A program made the translations under genes and the position numbers. Source: an uncultured Clostridia bacterium (GTDB lineage: Bacteria > Bacillota > Clostridia > UBA1381). From it: a DNA stretch of 64,000 nucleotides. A model generated the notes under the pieces. That model was not told the origin of the DNA and did not search any database. It saw only the letters and a program-made list of their open reading frames with translations. Positions 32,701 through 40,992 of the stretch are shown piece by piece. The stretch is from positions 1-64,000 of the forward strand of contig CAKSSN010000004.1 in the NCBI GenBank assembly GCA_934489015.1, written 5' to 3'. Numbering within the stretch: position 1 is the stretch's first letter; each line of letters opens with the position of its first letter.

Positions 32701-32729
32701 TTGACAACACTTTTTCAAAATGCTATAAT
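32701..32729 (+). promoter_or_regulatory. Promoter of the HD-domain gene
   Basis: TTGACA (32701-32706), 17-bp spacer, TATAAT (32724-32729), 37 bp before the ATG. Confidence 0.8.
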
Positions 32730-32766
32730 ATTATCATAGAATTTAATTTCGGAGGAGGCAGCATAT

Positions 32767-33666
32767 ATGGCAGAAATGTTTGAAGGAAATCCTAAACTTT
32801 TATTTGAAACCATACAGCTTAAGCTCTCCGAAAACAACGAGCTTCCGACGGAATTTGAAAAAAACATATCAGAAAAAGCTTTCTTAATTAAAAAGCTTCC
32901 GCGCAGAGAAATAAGAGAATGTCTTGAGAAAATTTTAATGAGCGATACTGCCGAGATTACCTTAAGAGCTCTTTTCAGATGCGGAATACTTAAATTTATT
33001 CTTCCGGAGCTTGACAGGTGCTTTTACGAAAAGCAGAAAAACAAATATCATATTTATAATGTCGGGGAGCATATACTTCACGTTGTTTCGGGAACGCCGA
33101 AAATTTTGTCACTTAGATGGGCTGCGCTTCTTCATGATGTGGGAAAGCCGCTTTGCGCCAGCTGCGACAGCTCCGGCGTAATCCATTTTTACGGCCATCA
33201 CAGCGAAAGCCGCAAAATTGCCGACGATATTGCCCACAGATACGGCTTTTCCGATGAGCTGCGCCGTGAGGTATGCACGCTTATAGAATATCATGACGTT
33301 CATTTTGAGCAAAGCGAGGTCGGCGTAAAAAGAGCTCTTTCAAGAATGGGCGAAAAGCAGTTTTTAAAGCTTTTGGATTTGCAGGAGGCAGATATTAGGG
33401 CAAAAAACCCTATATTTATAGAAGCAAAATGCAAATCGGTAAACAATCTGCGCAGAATATGTATGGAGGTTATAAAAAAAGGCGAACCCTACAGATATTC
33501 CGATCTTGCAATAGGCAGACGCGAGCTCATGAAGATGAAATTCCGTGCCGAGCGCGAAATGCGAGATGTTTTGCGCGTTCTGTTTGACGAGGTTGTTGAA
33601 AATCCGTCGCTTAACAGACGCGACTATCTGCTAAGCCGCGCAAAAGCACTTAAAAATAAACGCTGA
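32767..33666 (+). CDS. HD-domain protein resembling the C-terminal two-thirds of CCA-adding enzyme
   Basis: 299 residues. The first 85 resemble the neck/body of class II CCA tRNA nucleotidyltransferases (REIRECLEKILMSDTAEITL, FRCGILKFILPELDRC). The HD domain begins KYHIYNVGEHILHVVSGTPK, with LRWAALLHDVGKPLC (HD pair near 123) and GHHSESRKIADDI, and a tail domain follows. The N-terminal catalytic head (GGxVRD and DxD motifs) is absent. A consensus promoter and the SD GGAGGAGG stand directly before the ATG, so this is not a truncation. It cannot add CCA but may act as an HD phosphohydrolase on RNA ends or nucleotides. Confidence 0.8.
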   Translation: MAEMFEGNPKLLFETIQLKLSENNELPTEFEKNISEKAFLIKKLPRREIRECLEKILMSDTAEITLRALFRCGILKFILPELDRCFYEKQKNKYHIYNVGEHILHVVSGTPKILSLRWAALLHDVGKPLCASCDSSGVIHFYGHHSESRKIADDIAHRYGFSDELRREVCTLIEYHDVHFEQSEVGVKRALSRMGEKQFLKLLDLQEADIRAKNPIFIEAKCKSVNNLRRICMEVIKKGEPYRYSDLAIGRRELMKMKFRAEREMRDVLRVLFDEVVENPSLNRRDYLLSRAKALKNKR

Positions 33667-33829
33667 CAAAACCTTTATCTATACAAAATCAGCCGTTATA
33701 CCTCATTTTGACTGTTGATTTAAGCCGTTTAGGTATCGGTATTTTATATAAAATAGAAGGAATAATTTGTGCAATGCGCTGTATTTTGACGAAATATTAC
33801 CATCAAAAAAAATATTTTTATTAAAAGCC

Positions 33830-33858
33830 TTGAATTTTTTCCGAAAATATATTACAAT
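33830..33858 (+). promoter_or_regulatory. Promoter of efp
   Basis: TTGAAT (33830-33835), 17-bp spacer, TACAAT (33853-33858). The resulting leader is about 205 nt. Confidence 0.6.
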
Positions 33859-33864
33859 ATATAA

Positions 33865-34070
33865 TATATAAGCATAGGGTGTGTTATTGTGCGCCTTTTG
33901 CGCTTTGGCGGATCTGCGTTAAAATATCCGCAGACTTTTATTTTGGTGCAGTTGCGGATTTATCCGAAAAATGCACATAAGAAAACTAATCTCTTGTCAT
34001 TTACTCCCTGCAGACAAGAGAAATTTAATAATTTTTTGTGCCGATGCAGGCGGCGGAATGGAGATAAATT
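33865..34070 (+). ncRNA. Structured 5' leader of efp (candidate cis-regulatory RNA)
   Basis: Three hairpins can be read in order: GCGGAT 33908-33913 / ATCCGC 33926-33931; GTGCA 33946-33950 with CGGAT 33955-33959 pairing to ATCCG 33962-33966 and TGCAC 33972-33976; and TCTCTTGTC 33990-33998 / GACAAGAGA 34013-34021, all perfect. The last 40 nt (TGTGCCGATGCAGGCGGCGG, then AATGGAGAT) resemble the DeoR gene leader. I do not recognise a known riboswitch class. Confidence 0.5.
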
Positions 34071-34625
34071 ATGACAGCAGGCGAATTTAGAAACGGTATG
34101 ACCTTTGAGTTTGACGGAAACGTATACCAGGTAGTTGAGTTTCAGCACGTTAAACCGGGAAAGGGAGCTGCTTTTGTAAGAACTAAACTTAAAAATGTTA
34201 TAACAGGTTCTGTAGTTGAAAAAACTTTCCGTCCTACGGAAAAGGTTGAAAAAGCAATGATCGAAAGAAAGGATATGGAGTATTCCTATAACGACGGAGA
34301 TCTTTATTATTTCATGGATCAGGAAACATATGATATGATTCCCATAGGTAAGGATCAGATCGGCGATTCACTTAAATTCGTTAAGGAAAACATGATTTGC
34401 AGAATACTTTCATATAAGGGAAGCGTATTCGGTATCGAGCCCCCGACCTTCGTTGAGCTTGCAATAACCGAAACAGAGCCGGGCTTCAAGGGCGACACGG
34501 CAACAGGCGCAACAAAGCCGGCTACTCTTGAAACAGGTGCGGTAATTCAGGTTCCGCTTTTTGTTGACGGCTCTGATATTATAAGAGTTGATACAAGAAC
34601 GGGCGAATATATGGAAAGAGTTTAA
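34071..34625 (+). CDS. efp: Translation elongation factor P
   Basis: 184 residues, three OB-like domains. It rescues ribosomes stalled at polyproline. Domain I has the loop QHVKPGKGAAFVRTKLKN; Lys31 in PGKG is the equivalent of the 5-aminopentanol-modified Lys32 in B. subtilis. The C-terminal signature GDTATGATKPATLETGAVIQ and VPLFVDGSDIIRVDTRTGEY is complete. YmfF and YmfH homologues, which are needed for EF-P modification in B. subtilis, are encoded convergently 630 bp away. That suggests the same modification is made here. Confidence 0.98.
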   Translation: MTAGEFRNGMTFEFDGNVYQVVEFQHVKPGKGAAFVRTKLKNVITGSVVEKTFRPTEKVEKAMIERKDMEYSYNDGDLYYFMDQETYDMIPIGKDQIGDSLKFVKENMICRILSYKGSVFGIEPPTFVELAITETEPGFKGDTATGATKPATLETGAVIQVPLFVDGSDIIRVDTRTGEYMERV

Positions 34626-34636
34626 TTTTAATCTGT

Positions 34637-34657
34637 CGGCAGCCTTTAAGGCTGCCG
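34637..34657 (+). terminator. Hairpin after efp
   Basis: CGGCAGCC / GGCTGCCG perfect 8-bp stem with a TTTAA loop; weak T tract (GTAAGCTTTATTT). It may permit read-through into the next gene. Confidence 0.55.
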
Positions 34658-34684
34658 GTAAGCTTTATTTCAGAGGTGTTGAAT

Positions 34685-35155
34685 ATGAACGATATTTACA
34701 AAAAGATTTCTTACCTTAAGGGCTATGCCGAAGGACTCAGGCTTGACGAAAAAAGCAGTGAGGGAAAAATACTTCTCAAAATTATAGATGTTCTCGACGA
34801 TTTGGCTGAAGCCGTTGAGGACTTTGCTTGTGACATTGAAGAAACAGCCGAAAGAGTTGATGCTCTTGAGGACGATGTTGACACTATTGTTACAGATATT
34901 TACGATGATGATGAAGACGATAATGAGGACGAATATATCGACGATGATGACGATGATGACGACCTTTTCGGCGATGATGACGAGGACGGAAACGAATTTT
35001 TTGAAATTGAATGTCCTAACTGCGGTGAGGACGTTATGATCAGCTTTGACGATATTGAAAACGGTATTCATTGTCCGCATTGCCATGAAGAAATTGAGCT
35101 TCAGTTTGACAGCGACGATGAGGACGACTCAGACAATTTTGAAAACGATAACTAA
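34685..35155 (+). CDS. CD1247-like acidic protein with zinc ribbon
   Basis: About 156 residues. The N-terminal 60 residues (DIYKKISYLKGYAEGLRLDE, ILLKIIDVLDDLAEAVEDFA) match the helical domain named after Clostridioides CD1247. A very acidic linker with runs of Asp follows. It ends in a zinc ribbon (IECPNCGEDVMISFDDIENG, IHCPHCHEEIEL) and an acidic tail. It is common in clostridia beside efp; the function is unknown. Start taken at ATG 34685 with SD AGAGGTG, not the GTG three codons earlier. Confidence 0.8.
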   Translation: MNDIYKKISYLKGYAEGLRLDEKSSEGKILLKIIDVLDDLAEAVEDFACDIEETAERVDALEDDVDTIVTDIYDDDEDDNEDEYIDDDDDDDDLFGDDDEDGNEFFEIECPNCGEDVMISFDDIENGIHCPHCHEEIELQFDSDDEDDSDNFENDN

Positions 35156-35193
35156 AAATGAGATGTAAATTTTTATCCCATTTAGAAACAGAC

Positions 35194-35240
35194 AGAGGCT
35201 GCCTGCAAAGTCAATTGACTTTTGCAGGCAGCCTCTTTTT
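35194..35240. terminator. Strong bidirectional terminator
   Basis: AGAGGCTGCCTGCAAA / TTTGCAGGCAGCCTCT forms a perfect 16-bp stem, with an inner GTCAATTGAC palindrome and TTTTT after it. It lies between the CD1247-like gene and the convergent ymfH. Confidence 0.92.
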
Positions 35241-35252
35241 AATGTTTTTATT

Positions 35253-36536
35253 TCAAACCGGCTTTACAACAGAAAGCGCCGAATACTCCGCATTATACAG
35301 GTTTTTAAACCTTGCTTCAACATCCTCAAAGCTTATATCCGAATACACCTTCTCAAAATCGGTATACATTGAGCCCATCATATACATATTAAGAAACGAG
35401 TGAGAAAACTCCTCAACATCATTGTAGCTTCTTATATAATCTCCCCAAACAACCTTTTTGGTGCGCTCATATTCGGCTCTGTCAATACCGCTTTTCTGCT
35501 TTTCCGAAATATAATCTATCATCATATTATACACTCTTTCGGCATCTGACGACTCGCCCTCAAAAAGCACATGACCGTAATCCGGCTGCGCGGTATAATC
35601 GGCTGAAAAGCTGTCGTTTATAATGCCCTCATCGGAAAGCCTTTTATAAAGCTCACTTCCCTTTGAAAAGAGCATTTTATTTATTATAGAAACCTCGATA
35701 TATTTTTTAAGGAGCTTGTCGCCCGAGTATCCCGTATCGGTATCCTTAAAGCCTATCATGAAAAGCGGCATCGCAACGCTGAGCGACTGCTCAACATATT
35801 TCTTTGCAACAGCCTTAGGCTCTTCGGGATAAATCTTCCTGATTTCCTCATCAAACGGCTTTGACACCTTAATTCCGTCATCAATGCATTTTTCAACGGC
35901 TGACGGATCAATATCACCCGTTACGAATATCATCATGTTAGACAGGTTATAAAACGTGTTATAGCATCTATAAAGCAGCTGCGGCGTTATATGGCTTATT
36001 GTTTCAACCGTGCCGGCTATATCCTTTTTAACGGGATGCTTCTGATACAGCGCGCCGAGAAGATTGAAAAACACTCTCCACGAGCCGCTGTCGTCATACA
36101 TCTTTATTTCCTGACCGATTATTCCCTGCTCCTTGCCTACCGTTTCCTCAGTAAAATAAGGACTTTGAACATAATCGAGAAGCACGGATAGATTTTCAAG
36201 CATATTATCGGCAGCGGCAAAAAGATAAGCCGTTGTATTAAACGAGGTAAATGCGTTTGCATTTGCTCCGAGCCTTGAAAACTTGTCAAAAACATTGCTT
36301 CCGTCCGGCTGATCAAACATTTTATGCTCAAGATAATGCGCAATTCCGTCCGGAACTATTGTTGCCTCCGCTTCACCCGGAACAACAAATTCAGAGTCAA
36401 CAGAGCCGTATTTCGTACCGAAAATAGCATAGCCCGCTCTGTAATCCTTTCTCGGCATTATAAAAATGTCAAGTCCGCTTTCGTGCTTTTTATGAAAGAG
36501 CACCTCGCCCGTAACACCAATTTTAATCTGTTCCAT
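35253..36536 (-). CDS. ymfH: M16-family zinc protease YmfH (EF-P modification associated)
   Basis: About 427 residues, insulinase family. The inverted zinc motif HYLEH (in GIAHYLEHKMF, near residue 67) is intact, with the downstream Glu region (NLSVLLDYVQSPYFTEETVG). It pairs with the inactive partner encoded upstream; together they form a two-chain M16 protease. In B. subtilis the ymfF/ymfH pair is required for normal 5-aminopentanolylation of EF-P. The ATG at 36536 overlaps the stop of ymfF (TGATG) with SD AAGGAG inside that gene, so the two are translationally coupled. Confidence 0.92.
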   Translation of the reverse strand: MEQIKIGVTGEVLFHKKHESGLDIFIMPRKDYRAGYAIFGTKYGSVDSEFVVPGEAEATIVPDGIAHYLEHKMFDQPDGSNVFDKFSRLGANANAFTSFNTTAYLFAAADNMLENLSVLLDYVQSPYFTEETVGKEQGIIGQEIKMYDDSGSWRVFFNLLGALYQKHPVKKDIAGTVETISHITPQLLYRCYNTFYNLSNMMIFVTGDIDPSAVEKCIDDGIKVSKPFDEEIRKIYPEEPKAVAKKYVEQSLSVAMPLFMIGFKDTDTGYSGDKLLKKYIEVSIINKMLFSKGSELYKRLSDEGIINDSFSADYTAQPDYGHVLFEGESSDAERVYNMMIDYISEKQKSGIDRAEYERTKKVVWGDYIRSYNDVEEFSHSFLNMYMMGSMYTDFEKVYSDISFEDVEARFKNLYNAEYSALSVVKPV

Positions 36537-37795
36537 CAAGCTTCAGCTCCTTTCAAAAAATACACCGTGTCAAGACGCACATTTTTCCATACTCTTACAA
36601 CGTCGTCTATTGTAACCTTTTTGATTTTTTCAATAGCGTCTTCAAGGCTTACTCCGGTTTTTAAAATACATTCCGACAGCTCAAAGCTCTGCATGGCATA
36701 CTGGTCGTCAAAGCAGGTTTTAAGCGAATTTACAATAGCGTTTATACTCGAAACATATTCAAGCTCCGAAATATCACCCTTTTTAACGTTTTCAAGCTGA
36801 TTTAGTATTTCGTCATACGCTTTTTGATAATTTTTAAATTCTATTCCGGCGTTTACAACAATAAACGTTTTGTATCTGTCAACGGACGAGGAAGCATAAT
36901 AGCAAAGACTCAGCTTTTCGCGCACGTTGTTAAACAGCTTTGAGTGAGCTCCGCCGCCGAATATACTGTTTGCAACCATAAGACAGTAGTAATCGTCGGA
37001 ATTTCTGTCTATACCGGTTGTAAAGCCCATTGAAAGCTTACCCTGCGTAACGTCCATTTTTTCCTCGACATAGTTCACTTCGCCGCTTTTTTGGAGTATT
37101 CCCTCAATCTTAACGCTTTCGGGATTGAAATCTCCCTGAGGAAGAAGCTTTTTAATAAGCTCCGCCGTTTTTTTCTCGTCACATTCTCCGGAAATAAAAA
37201 TATCTATATATGATGAGAAAATTATTCTTTTATAATACTCGTAAAGCCCTTTTTCATCTATCGCCTTTACGCCCTCCGCCGTGCCGTATGAGGCGATTGC
37301 ATAAGCCGTTCCCTTGCAAAGCTCCTCCGTACATCTGTGCGCGGCATATGAGCGCTTGTCATTTTTTATGCTCTCTATCGCTTCAATGGCGTTTTTCTTT
37401 TCCTGGCGCACAAACTCCGCCGAAAAGCCGCCGTTTTCCTCTATCGGCTCAAATATAACCGACATCATAAGCTCAAGCATTTTTTCAAATATAGGCTCGT
37501 CATCGGGCGCATATTTTTCTGTTATTGATTCGAGCGTGAAATACATAATCTGATCCTCGCCCTTTTTAAAGCAGCCGCCGCGAAGCTCCGCGCCGTAGCA
37601 TTCGTCAAGATATTTTTCAATTTCCTCACGATTTTTGCAAAGCTTGCAGCCTCTCTTTAAAACTCTCGGAATAACCGCATTTTTTGAAGCGTCGGCTTCA
37701 CAAATCGGTCTGTGAATATATACGCCGATTGTCGAGGTTTTAAGCTTTTTCATCGGTATATAATGAAGCGTTATACTTTCATTTATTTTCTGCAT
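36536..37795 (-). CDS. ymfF: M16-family non-catalytic partner YmfF (EF-P modification associated)
   Basis: 419 residues, M16 fold but without HxxEH; the corresponding region reads RVLKRGCKLCKNREEIEKYL. Strands and the C-terminal half (GKLSMGFTTGIDRNSDDYYC, NSIFGGGAHSKLFNNVREKL, SLCYYASSSVDRYK) are those of the R/Y-containing subunit of heterodimeric M16 peptidases. It is expected to complete the active site of YmfH. First gene of the pair, SD GGAGG. The promoter at 37875-37903 overlaps the end of gpr. Confidence 0.9.
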   Translation of the reverse strand: MQKINESITLHYIPMKKLKTSTIGVYIHRPICEADASKNAVIPRVLKRGCKLCKNREEIEKYLDECYGAELRGGCFKKGEDQIMYFTLESITEKYAPDDEPIFEKMLELMMSVIFEPIEENGGFSAEFVRQEKKNAIEAIESIKNDKRSYAAHRCTEELCKGTAYAIASYGTAEGVKAIDEKGLYEYYKRIIFSSYIDIFISGECDEKKTAELIKKLLPQGDFNPESVKIEGILQKSGEVNYVEEKMDVTQGKLSMGFTTGIDRNSDDYYCLMVANSIFGGGAHSKLFNNVREKLSLCYYASSSVDRYKTFIVVNAGIEFKNYQKAYDEILNQLENVKKGDISELEYVSSINAIVNSLKTCFDDQYAMQSFELSECILKTGVSLEDAIEKIKKVTIDDVVRVWKNVRLDTVYFLKGAEA

Positions 37796-37874
37796 TTTAA
37801 TCCTCCATTCGCCGCAGGCAACATAAATTGCGCGCCGAAAATCAGCGTCACGGTTCTCGCCTGCTTCATATCAT

Positions 37875-37903
37875 ATTATACACCTTATTCTTCCAAATGT
37901 CAA
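37875..37903 (-). promoter_or_regulatory. Promoter of ymfF-ymfH
   Basis: Minus strand: TTGACA (37898-37903), 17-bp spacer, TATAAT (37875-37880). The -35 lies 4 bp from the gpr stop codon. The ~70-nt leader holds GCAGGC / GCCTGC arms and ends GCGGCGAATGGAGG, a weaker match to the efp and DeoR leaders. Confidence 0.75.
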
Positions 37904-37906
37904 CCG

Positions 37907-38752
37907 TCAGCCGACATATTCTTCAATTTCACTAAGTGACATTGAATCCTGAAGCGCAAGATTTATTCCGCCTGCAATTGCTTTTGCGCATTTTTTAACA
38001 ATCAGATCTATATCACGCGGCGTTACCATAAGCGGCTGCGTATTTTCTCCGTCGGTAATTGCAGATGCGTCAACTACGGTCGGAACACCGACGGCTATAA
38101 CAGGTATCCCGAGACTTTCCTTGTTTAAGGCGTTTCTGTTGTTGCCGACTCCGGCACCGGGCTGTATTCCGGCATCCGATACCTGAACGGTTGTTCCTAT
38201 CCTTGAATAATCGGCAGCCGCAAGCGCATCGACAACAATTATCAAATCAGGCTTCAAATCGTCCGCTATGCTTTTTATTATATCCGACGTTTCCATTCCC
38301 GTTGTTCCGAGAACACCCGGAGCAATTGCGCATACAGGGCTTATCTCGTCTGTAAATATTTCGGGTGCATGCTTTTTCATATGGTGCGTTACCATAATCT
38401 GCGATACCGCCATATTCCCTATTCTATCCGGTGTTATGTCATTGTTTCCGAGCCCGACAACAAGTGTCAGCGTATTTTTATGTGCGCCCGATAAGAGCTT
38501 TATCTGCGCCGCAAGCGCGGCAACAGCCTTTTGATAGCTCTCTGCGGAATATTTAAGCTCGGGAACACTTATTGTTATATACTTCCCTACAGATTTTCCG
38601 ATAGCTTCCGCTCCCTGCTCGTTTATAACCTCAACCGTTGTGATTTCAAGCTCATCGAGCTTTTGAGTTTCCGATATAACTCCCTCAATCTCCGTTGCTT
38701 CTCCCCTTGATATTTCGTGCGCTTCCGAAGCCAGGTCTGTTCTGAAATTCAT
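37907..38752 (-). CDS. gpr: Germination protease (GPR) for small acid-soluble spore proteins
   Basis: 281 residues. It cleaves SASPs in the first minutes of spore germination and is made as a zymogen in the forespore. N-terminus FRTDLASEAHEISRGEATEI is the pro-segment region. Conserved blocks are LVVGLGNNDITPDRIGNMAV, APGVLGTTGMETSDII, IIVVDALAAADYSRIGTTVQ and PGAGVGNNRNALNKESLGIP. It is expected to be under sigma-F/G control; I could not identify such a promoter with confidence because an MBL-gene terminator fills the upstream region. Confidence 0.97.
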   Translation of the reverse strand: MNFRTDLASEAHEISRGEATEIEGVISETQKLDELEITTVEVINEQGAEAIGKSVGKYITISVPELKYSAESYQKAVAALAAQIKLLSGAHKNTLTLVVGLGNNDITPDRIGNMAVSQIMVTHHMKKHAPEIFTDEISPVCAIAPGVLGTTGMETSDIIKSIADDLKPDLIIVVDALAAADYSRIGTTVQVSDAGIQPGAGVGNNRNALNKESLGIPVIAVGVPTVVDASAITDGENTQPLMVTPRDIDLIVKKCAKAIAGGINLALQDSMSLSEIEEYVG

Positions 38753-38786
38753 AAAATTTTACCTCCGAAATAAACTAAAATAAATA

Positions 38787-38822
38787 AGCTGCCGCACTTT
38801 TTATATTTATTTACGGCAGCTT
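38787..38822 (-). terminator. Terminator of the S41-metF-MBL operon
   Basis: AAGCTGCCG / CGGCAGCTT stem enclosing an AT-rich loop, then TATTTATTTTAG on the minus strand. Confidence 0.7.
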
Positions 38823-38857
38823 TCATATTTAGTTTTAACCAAAAATATAAAATTTAA

Positions 38858-40309
38858 TCATTTCGGGGCGTTACATTTTGAGCATGGTTCATATTCGAGT
38901 TTTGCTTCCGCAAGCGTTATCGGAATTTTGCTCTTTTTAAGGCTGCTGCAGCCGTCCGAGTGATATTTCTTTCCGCTTTTCGTAACATAAACGGTTGTAT
39001 TCCCGTCTGCAGACTGCTCCGCTACGCTTGTTTGCCCATCGGCTTTTGCCGGCTCTGCCGAAGCGCTCGGCAGCTCGCTCGTTTCCGTACTGTCACCCGG
39101 CGGTGCGTTTTCCTTTATCGGAGAAATATCCTTGTTTATCAAAATATTTTCTCCGCCGCTTTCGGCTATTATTGTTCCGAGCTCATCTGTCCTTAAAATA
39201 TTTATGTTCAGATAATTTAAAAGTGCAACAGTTTCGCTGTGCGGATGACCGTAAGAGTTTCCCTTGCCGCAGGATATTACCGCATATTTCGGATTTACGC
39301 GCCTTATAAAGCTTTCACCCGAAGAGCTTGACGAGCCGTGATGTCCGATTTTTATAACGTCCGCCGAAACGTCGCCGCTTATTCTGTCCTCTTCCTCCTT
39401 TTCCGCATCGCCCATAAACAGAAAGCTCGTGTTTTTGTACACAATTTTCAATACTGCGGAATAGTTATTAATACCGTCATATTCTCCGCCGTCCGGAGCC
39501 AAAAATTTTATTTCGCAAAGATCATCATCTATCGCCACTCCCGCTTTTGCTTCTATGGTCGGAATATTCTTTTTGTCTATAGCCGTCAGAAGCTTCATAA
39601 AGGTTTGTGTTGATGTTGAAGCATCGGGCATATAAACATTTCCTATTTCAAATTGGTTTACTATGTATTCCATACCTCCGATATGGTCGACATGAGGGTG
39701 TGTTGCGACAAGATAGTCTATTCGGCTGTAGCCGAGATAGCGTATATAATCGCCGATTTTCTTTCCGTCCTCCGCATTAGCCGCGTCAATGAGCATTGTT
39801 TTTCCGCTCGGCAGCTCTATAAATTCGCTGTCGCCCTGACCTACATCAAGATAATGTACGCGCAGAGAGCCGAAAACAAAGCCCCTTTCATATATTTTAA
39901 CAGTCCTCGTCATATCGTCCCAGCTGACCGTGCAGTCAAGGCTTTCGGAAATAAATCTTACCGGAACAAGAGTTCTTCCCTTGACTATTTCGGCAGGCAC
40001 ATCAAGCTCTGTCTTATTGCCGTTTATATATGCCGCACTGCTGCCGACGGTAAGCTTTAGCGTTTTATCATCCTTTACGGCCGTAACCGTCTGCGCGCCC
40101 TCATCCCAGTCGACGCTTGCGCCGAGCCTTTCAAAAATCGCACGCAAAGGAACAAGTGTTCTGCCGTTTTTAATGACGGGATTGCTGTCAAATGCGATCG
40201 GCTCATTGTTTACCATAACTTTTATTTCGGCTTTTGCTGCGGAAGAAATTATCAGGCCTATCACGGCAACCATTGCCGCTATTAAAGTGTTTCTCAGTTT
40301 TCTGTTCAT
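38858..40309 (-). CDS. Secreted MBL-fold hydrolase (ComEC C-terminal-like) with stalk and Ada-type modules
   Basis: 483 residues. Signal peptide 1-27. Residues 30-140 form a copper amine oxidase N-like stalk domain (NGRTLVPLRAIFERLGASVD, KGRTLVPVRFISESLDCTVS). A metallo-beta-lactamase domain follows (LRVHYLDVGQGDSEFIELPS, THPHVDHIGGMEYI near 203, MGDAEKEEEDRI, KIGHHGSSSS). A Thr/Ser/Pro linker leads to a final four-Cys/His module (VYVTKSGKKYHSDGCSSLKK, ending YEPCSKC). The MBL part resembles the nuclease-like domain of ComEC, so an extracellular phosphodiesterase or nuclease role is plausible. It is in the operon S41 protease-metF-MetH-activation-MBL. Confidence 0.85.
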   Translation of the reverse strand: MNRKLRNTLIAAMVAVIGLIISSAAKAEIKVMVNNEPIAFDSNPVIKNGRTLVPLRAIFERLGASVDWDEGAQTVTAVKDDKTLKLTVGSSAAYINGNKTELDVPAEIVKGRTLVPVRFISESLDCTVSWDDMTRTVKIYERGFVFGSLRVHYLDVGQGDSEFIELPSGKTMLIDAANAEDGKKIGDYIRYLGYSRIDYLVATHPHVDHIGGMEYIVNQFEIGNVYMPDASTSTQTFMKLLTAIDKKNIPTIEAKAGVAIDDDLCEIKFLAPDGGEYDGINNYSAVLKIVYKNTSFLFMGDAEKEEEDRISGDVSADVIKIGHHGSSSSSGESFIRRVNPKYAVISCGKGNSYGHPHSETVALLNYLNINILRTDELGTIIAESGGENILINKDISPIKENAPPGDSTETSELPSASAEPAKADGQTSVAEQSADGNTTVYVTKSGKKYHSDGCSSLKKSKIPITLAEAKLEYEPCSKCNAPK

Positions 40310-40324
40310 ATGTAACCTCCGAAA

Positions 40325-40969
40325 TCAGCTTTTTCTGAATGTACAATCTGTGTTCGGGCAGCTTTTGCATTTATGAACGGCGCAGCCGTCCGGCGTATCT
40401 TTTTTCCCTATTACCGCCGTTATTGACTTTATCGGCGTAAGCAAATTTCCGTCCGTAAGACAAAGACCTATTCTTTTCTGCGCATTTAGTATATCAAGAA
40501 GCTTTTTCTGATATTCAAGCGAAAAATCACTGTAGCCCGGACTAAATCGCGCAATAAGATAAATTTTTTCATCCCTTTGGATTTGCTCGCAAACGCTGTC
40601 GGCAAAAAGCTCAATCATAGCTGCGGCAGCCGCCTGCGCGGCAACGGCTTTAACCGGGGAAATTACGGAATATTTTGAAATAATTCTGTCAACCTCGCTT
40701 CCGAGCGTTGCGGCAAAGAAAAGCGCGCCGCTGCACCCCGACAGGTGATTTGCAAGACCACTGCTAAAAACAGAAAAGCTGTCAAAGCTGACCTTTATTC
40801 CGTCAATTGAAACGGACGTATCGCAAATGCAGAATTTCGGCATCGCGCCGCCGCTTATCTCCTTTATAATATCTTCTGTTATTTCGCGAAGTCTTTCGTC
40901 CGGCTCGCTTTTGCCGAGCCCCATATATCTGTATACCTCGCTTCTGTCTGCGCGTGACAAATCAATCAT
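40325..40969 (-). CDS. MetH activation-domain-like protein
   Basis: 214 residues, a stand-alone version of the C-terminal AdoMet-binding reactivation domain of B12-dependent methionine synthase. The motif ARFSPGYSDFSLEYQKKLLD corresponds to RxSPGYxxxPD of MetH. ALFFAATLGSEVDRIISKYS and the Ala-rich KAVAAQAAAAAMIELFADSV helix match too. The C-terminus has four Cys (CKSCPNTDC). In clostridia such proteins accompany a MetH lacking this domain, to restore inactive cobalamin. It lies 23 bp after metF, consistent with methionine synthesis. Confidence 0.88.
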   Translation of the reverse strand: MIDLSRADRSEVYRYMGLGKSEPDERLREITEDIIKEISGGAMPKFCICDTSVSIDGIKVSFDSFSVFSSGLANHLSGCSGALFFAATLGSEVDRIISKYSVISPVKAVAAQAAAAAMIELFADSVCEQIQRDEKIYLIARFSPGYSDFSLEYQKKLLDILNAQKRIGLCLTDGNLLTPIKSITAVIGKKDTPDGCAVHKCKSCPNTDCTFRKS

Positions 40970-40992
40970 AAAAAATCATCTCGCAATCGGAA

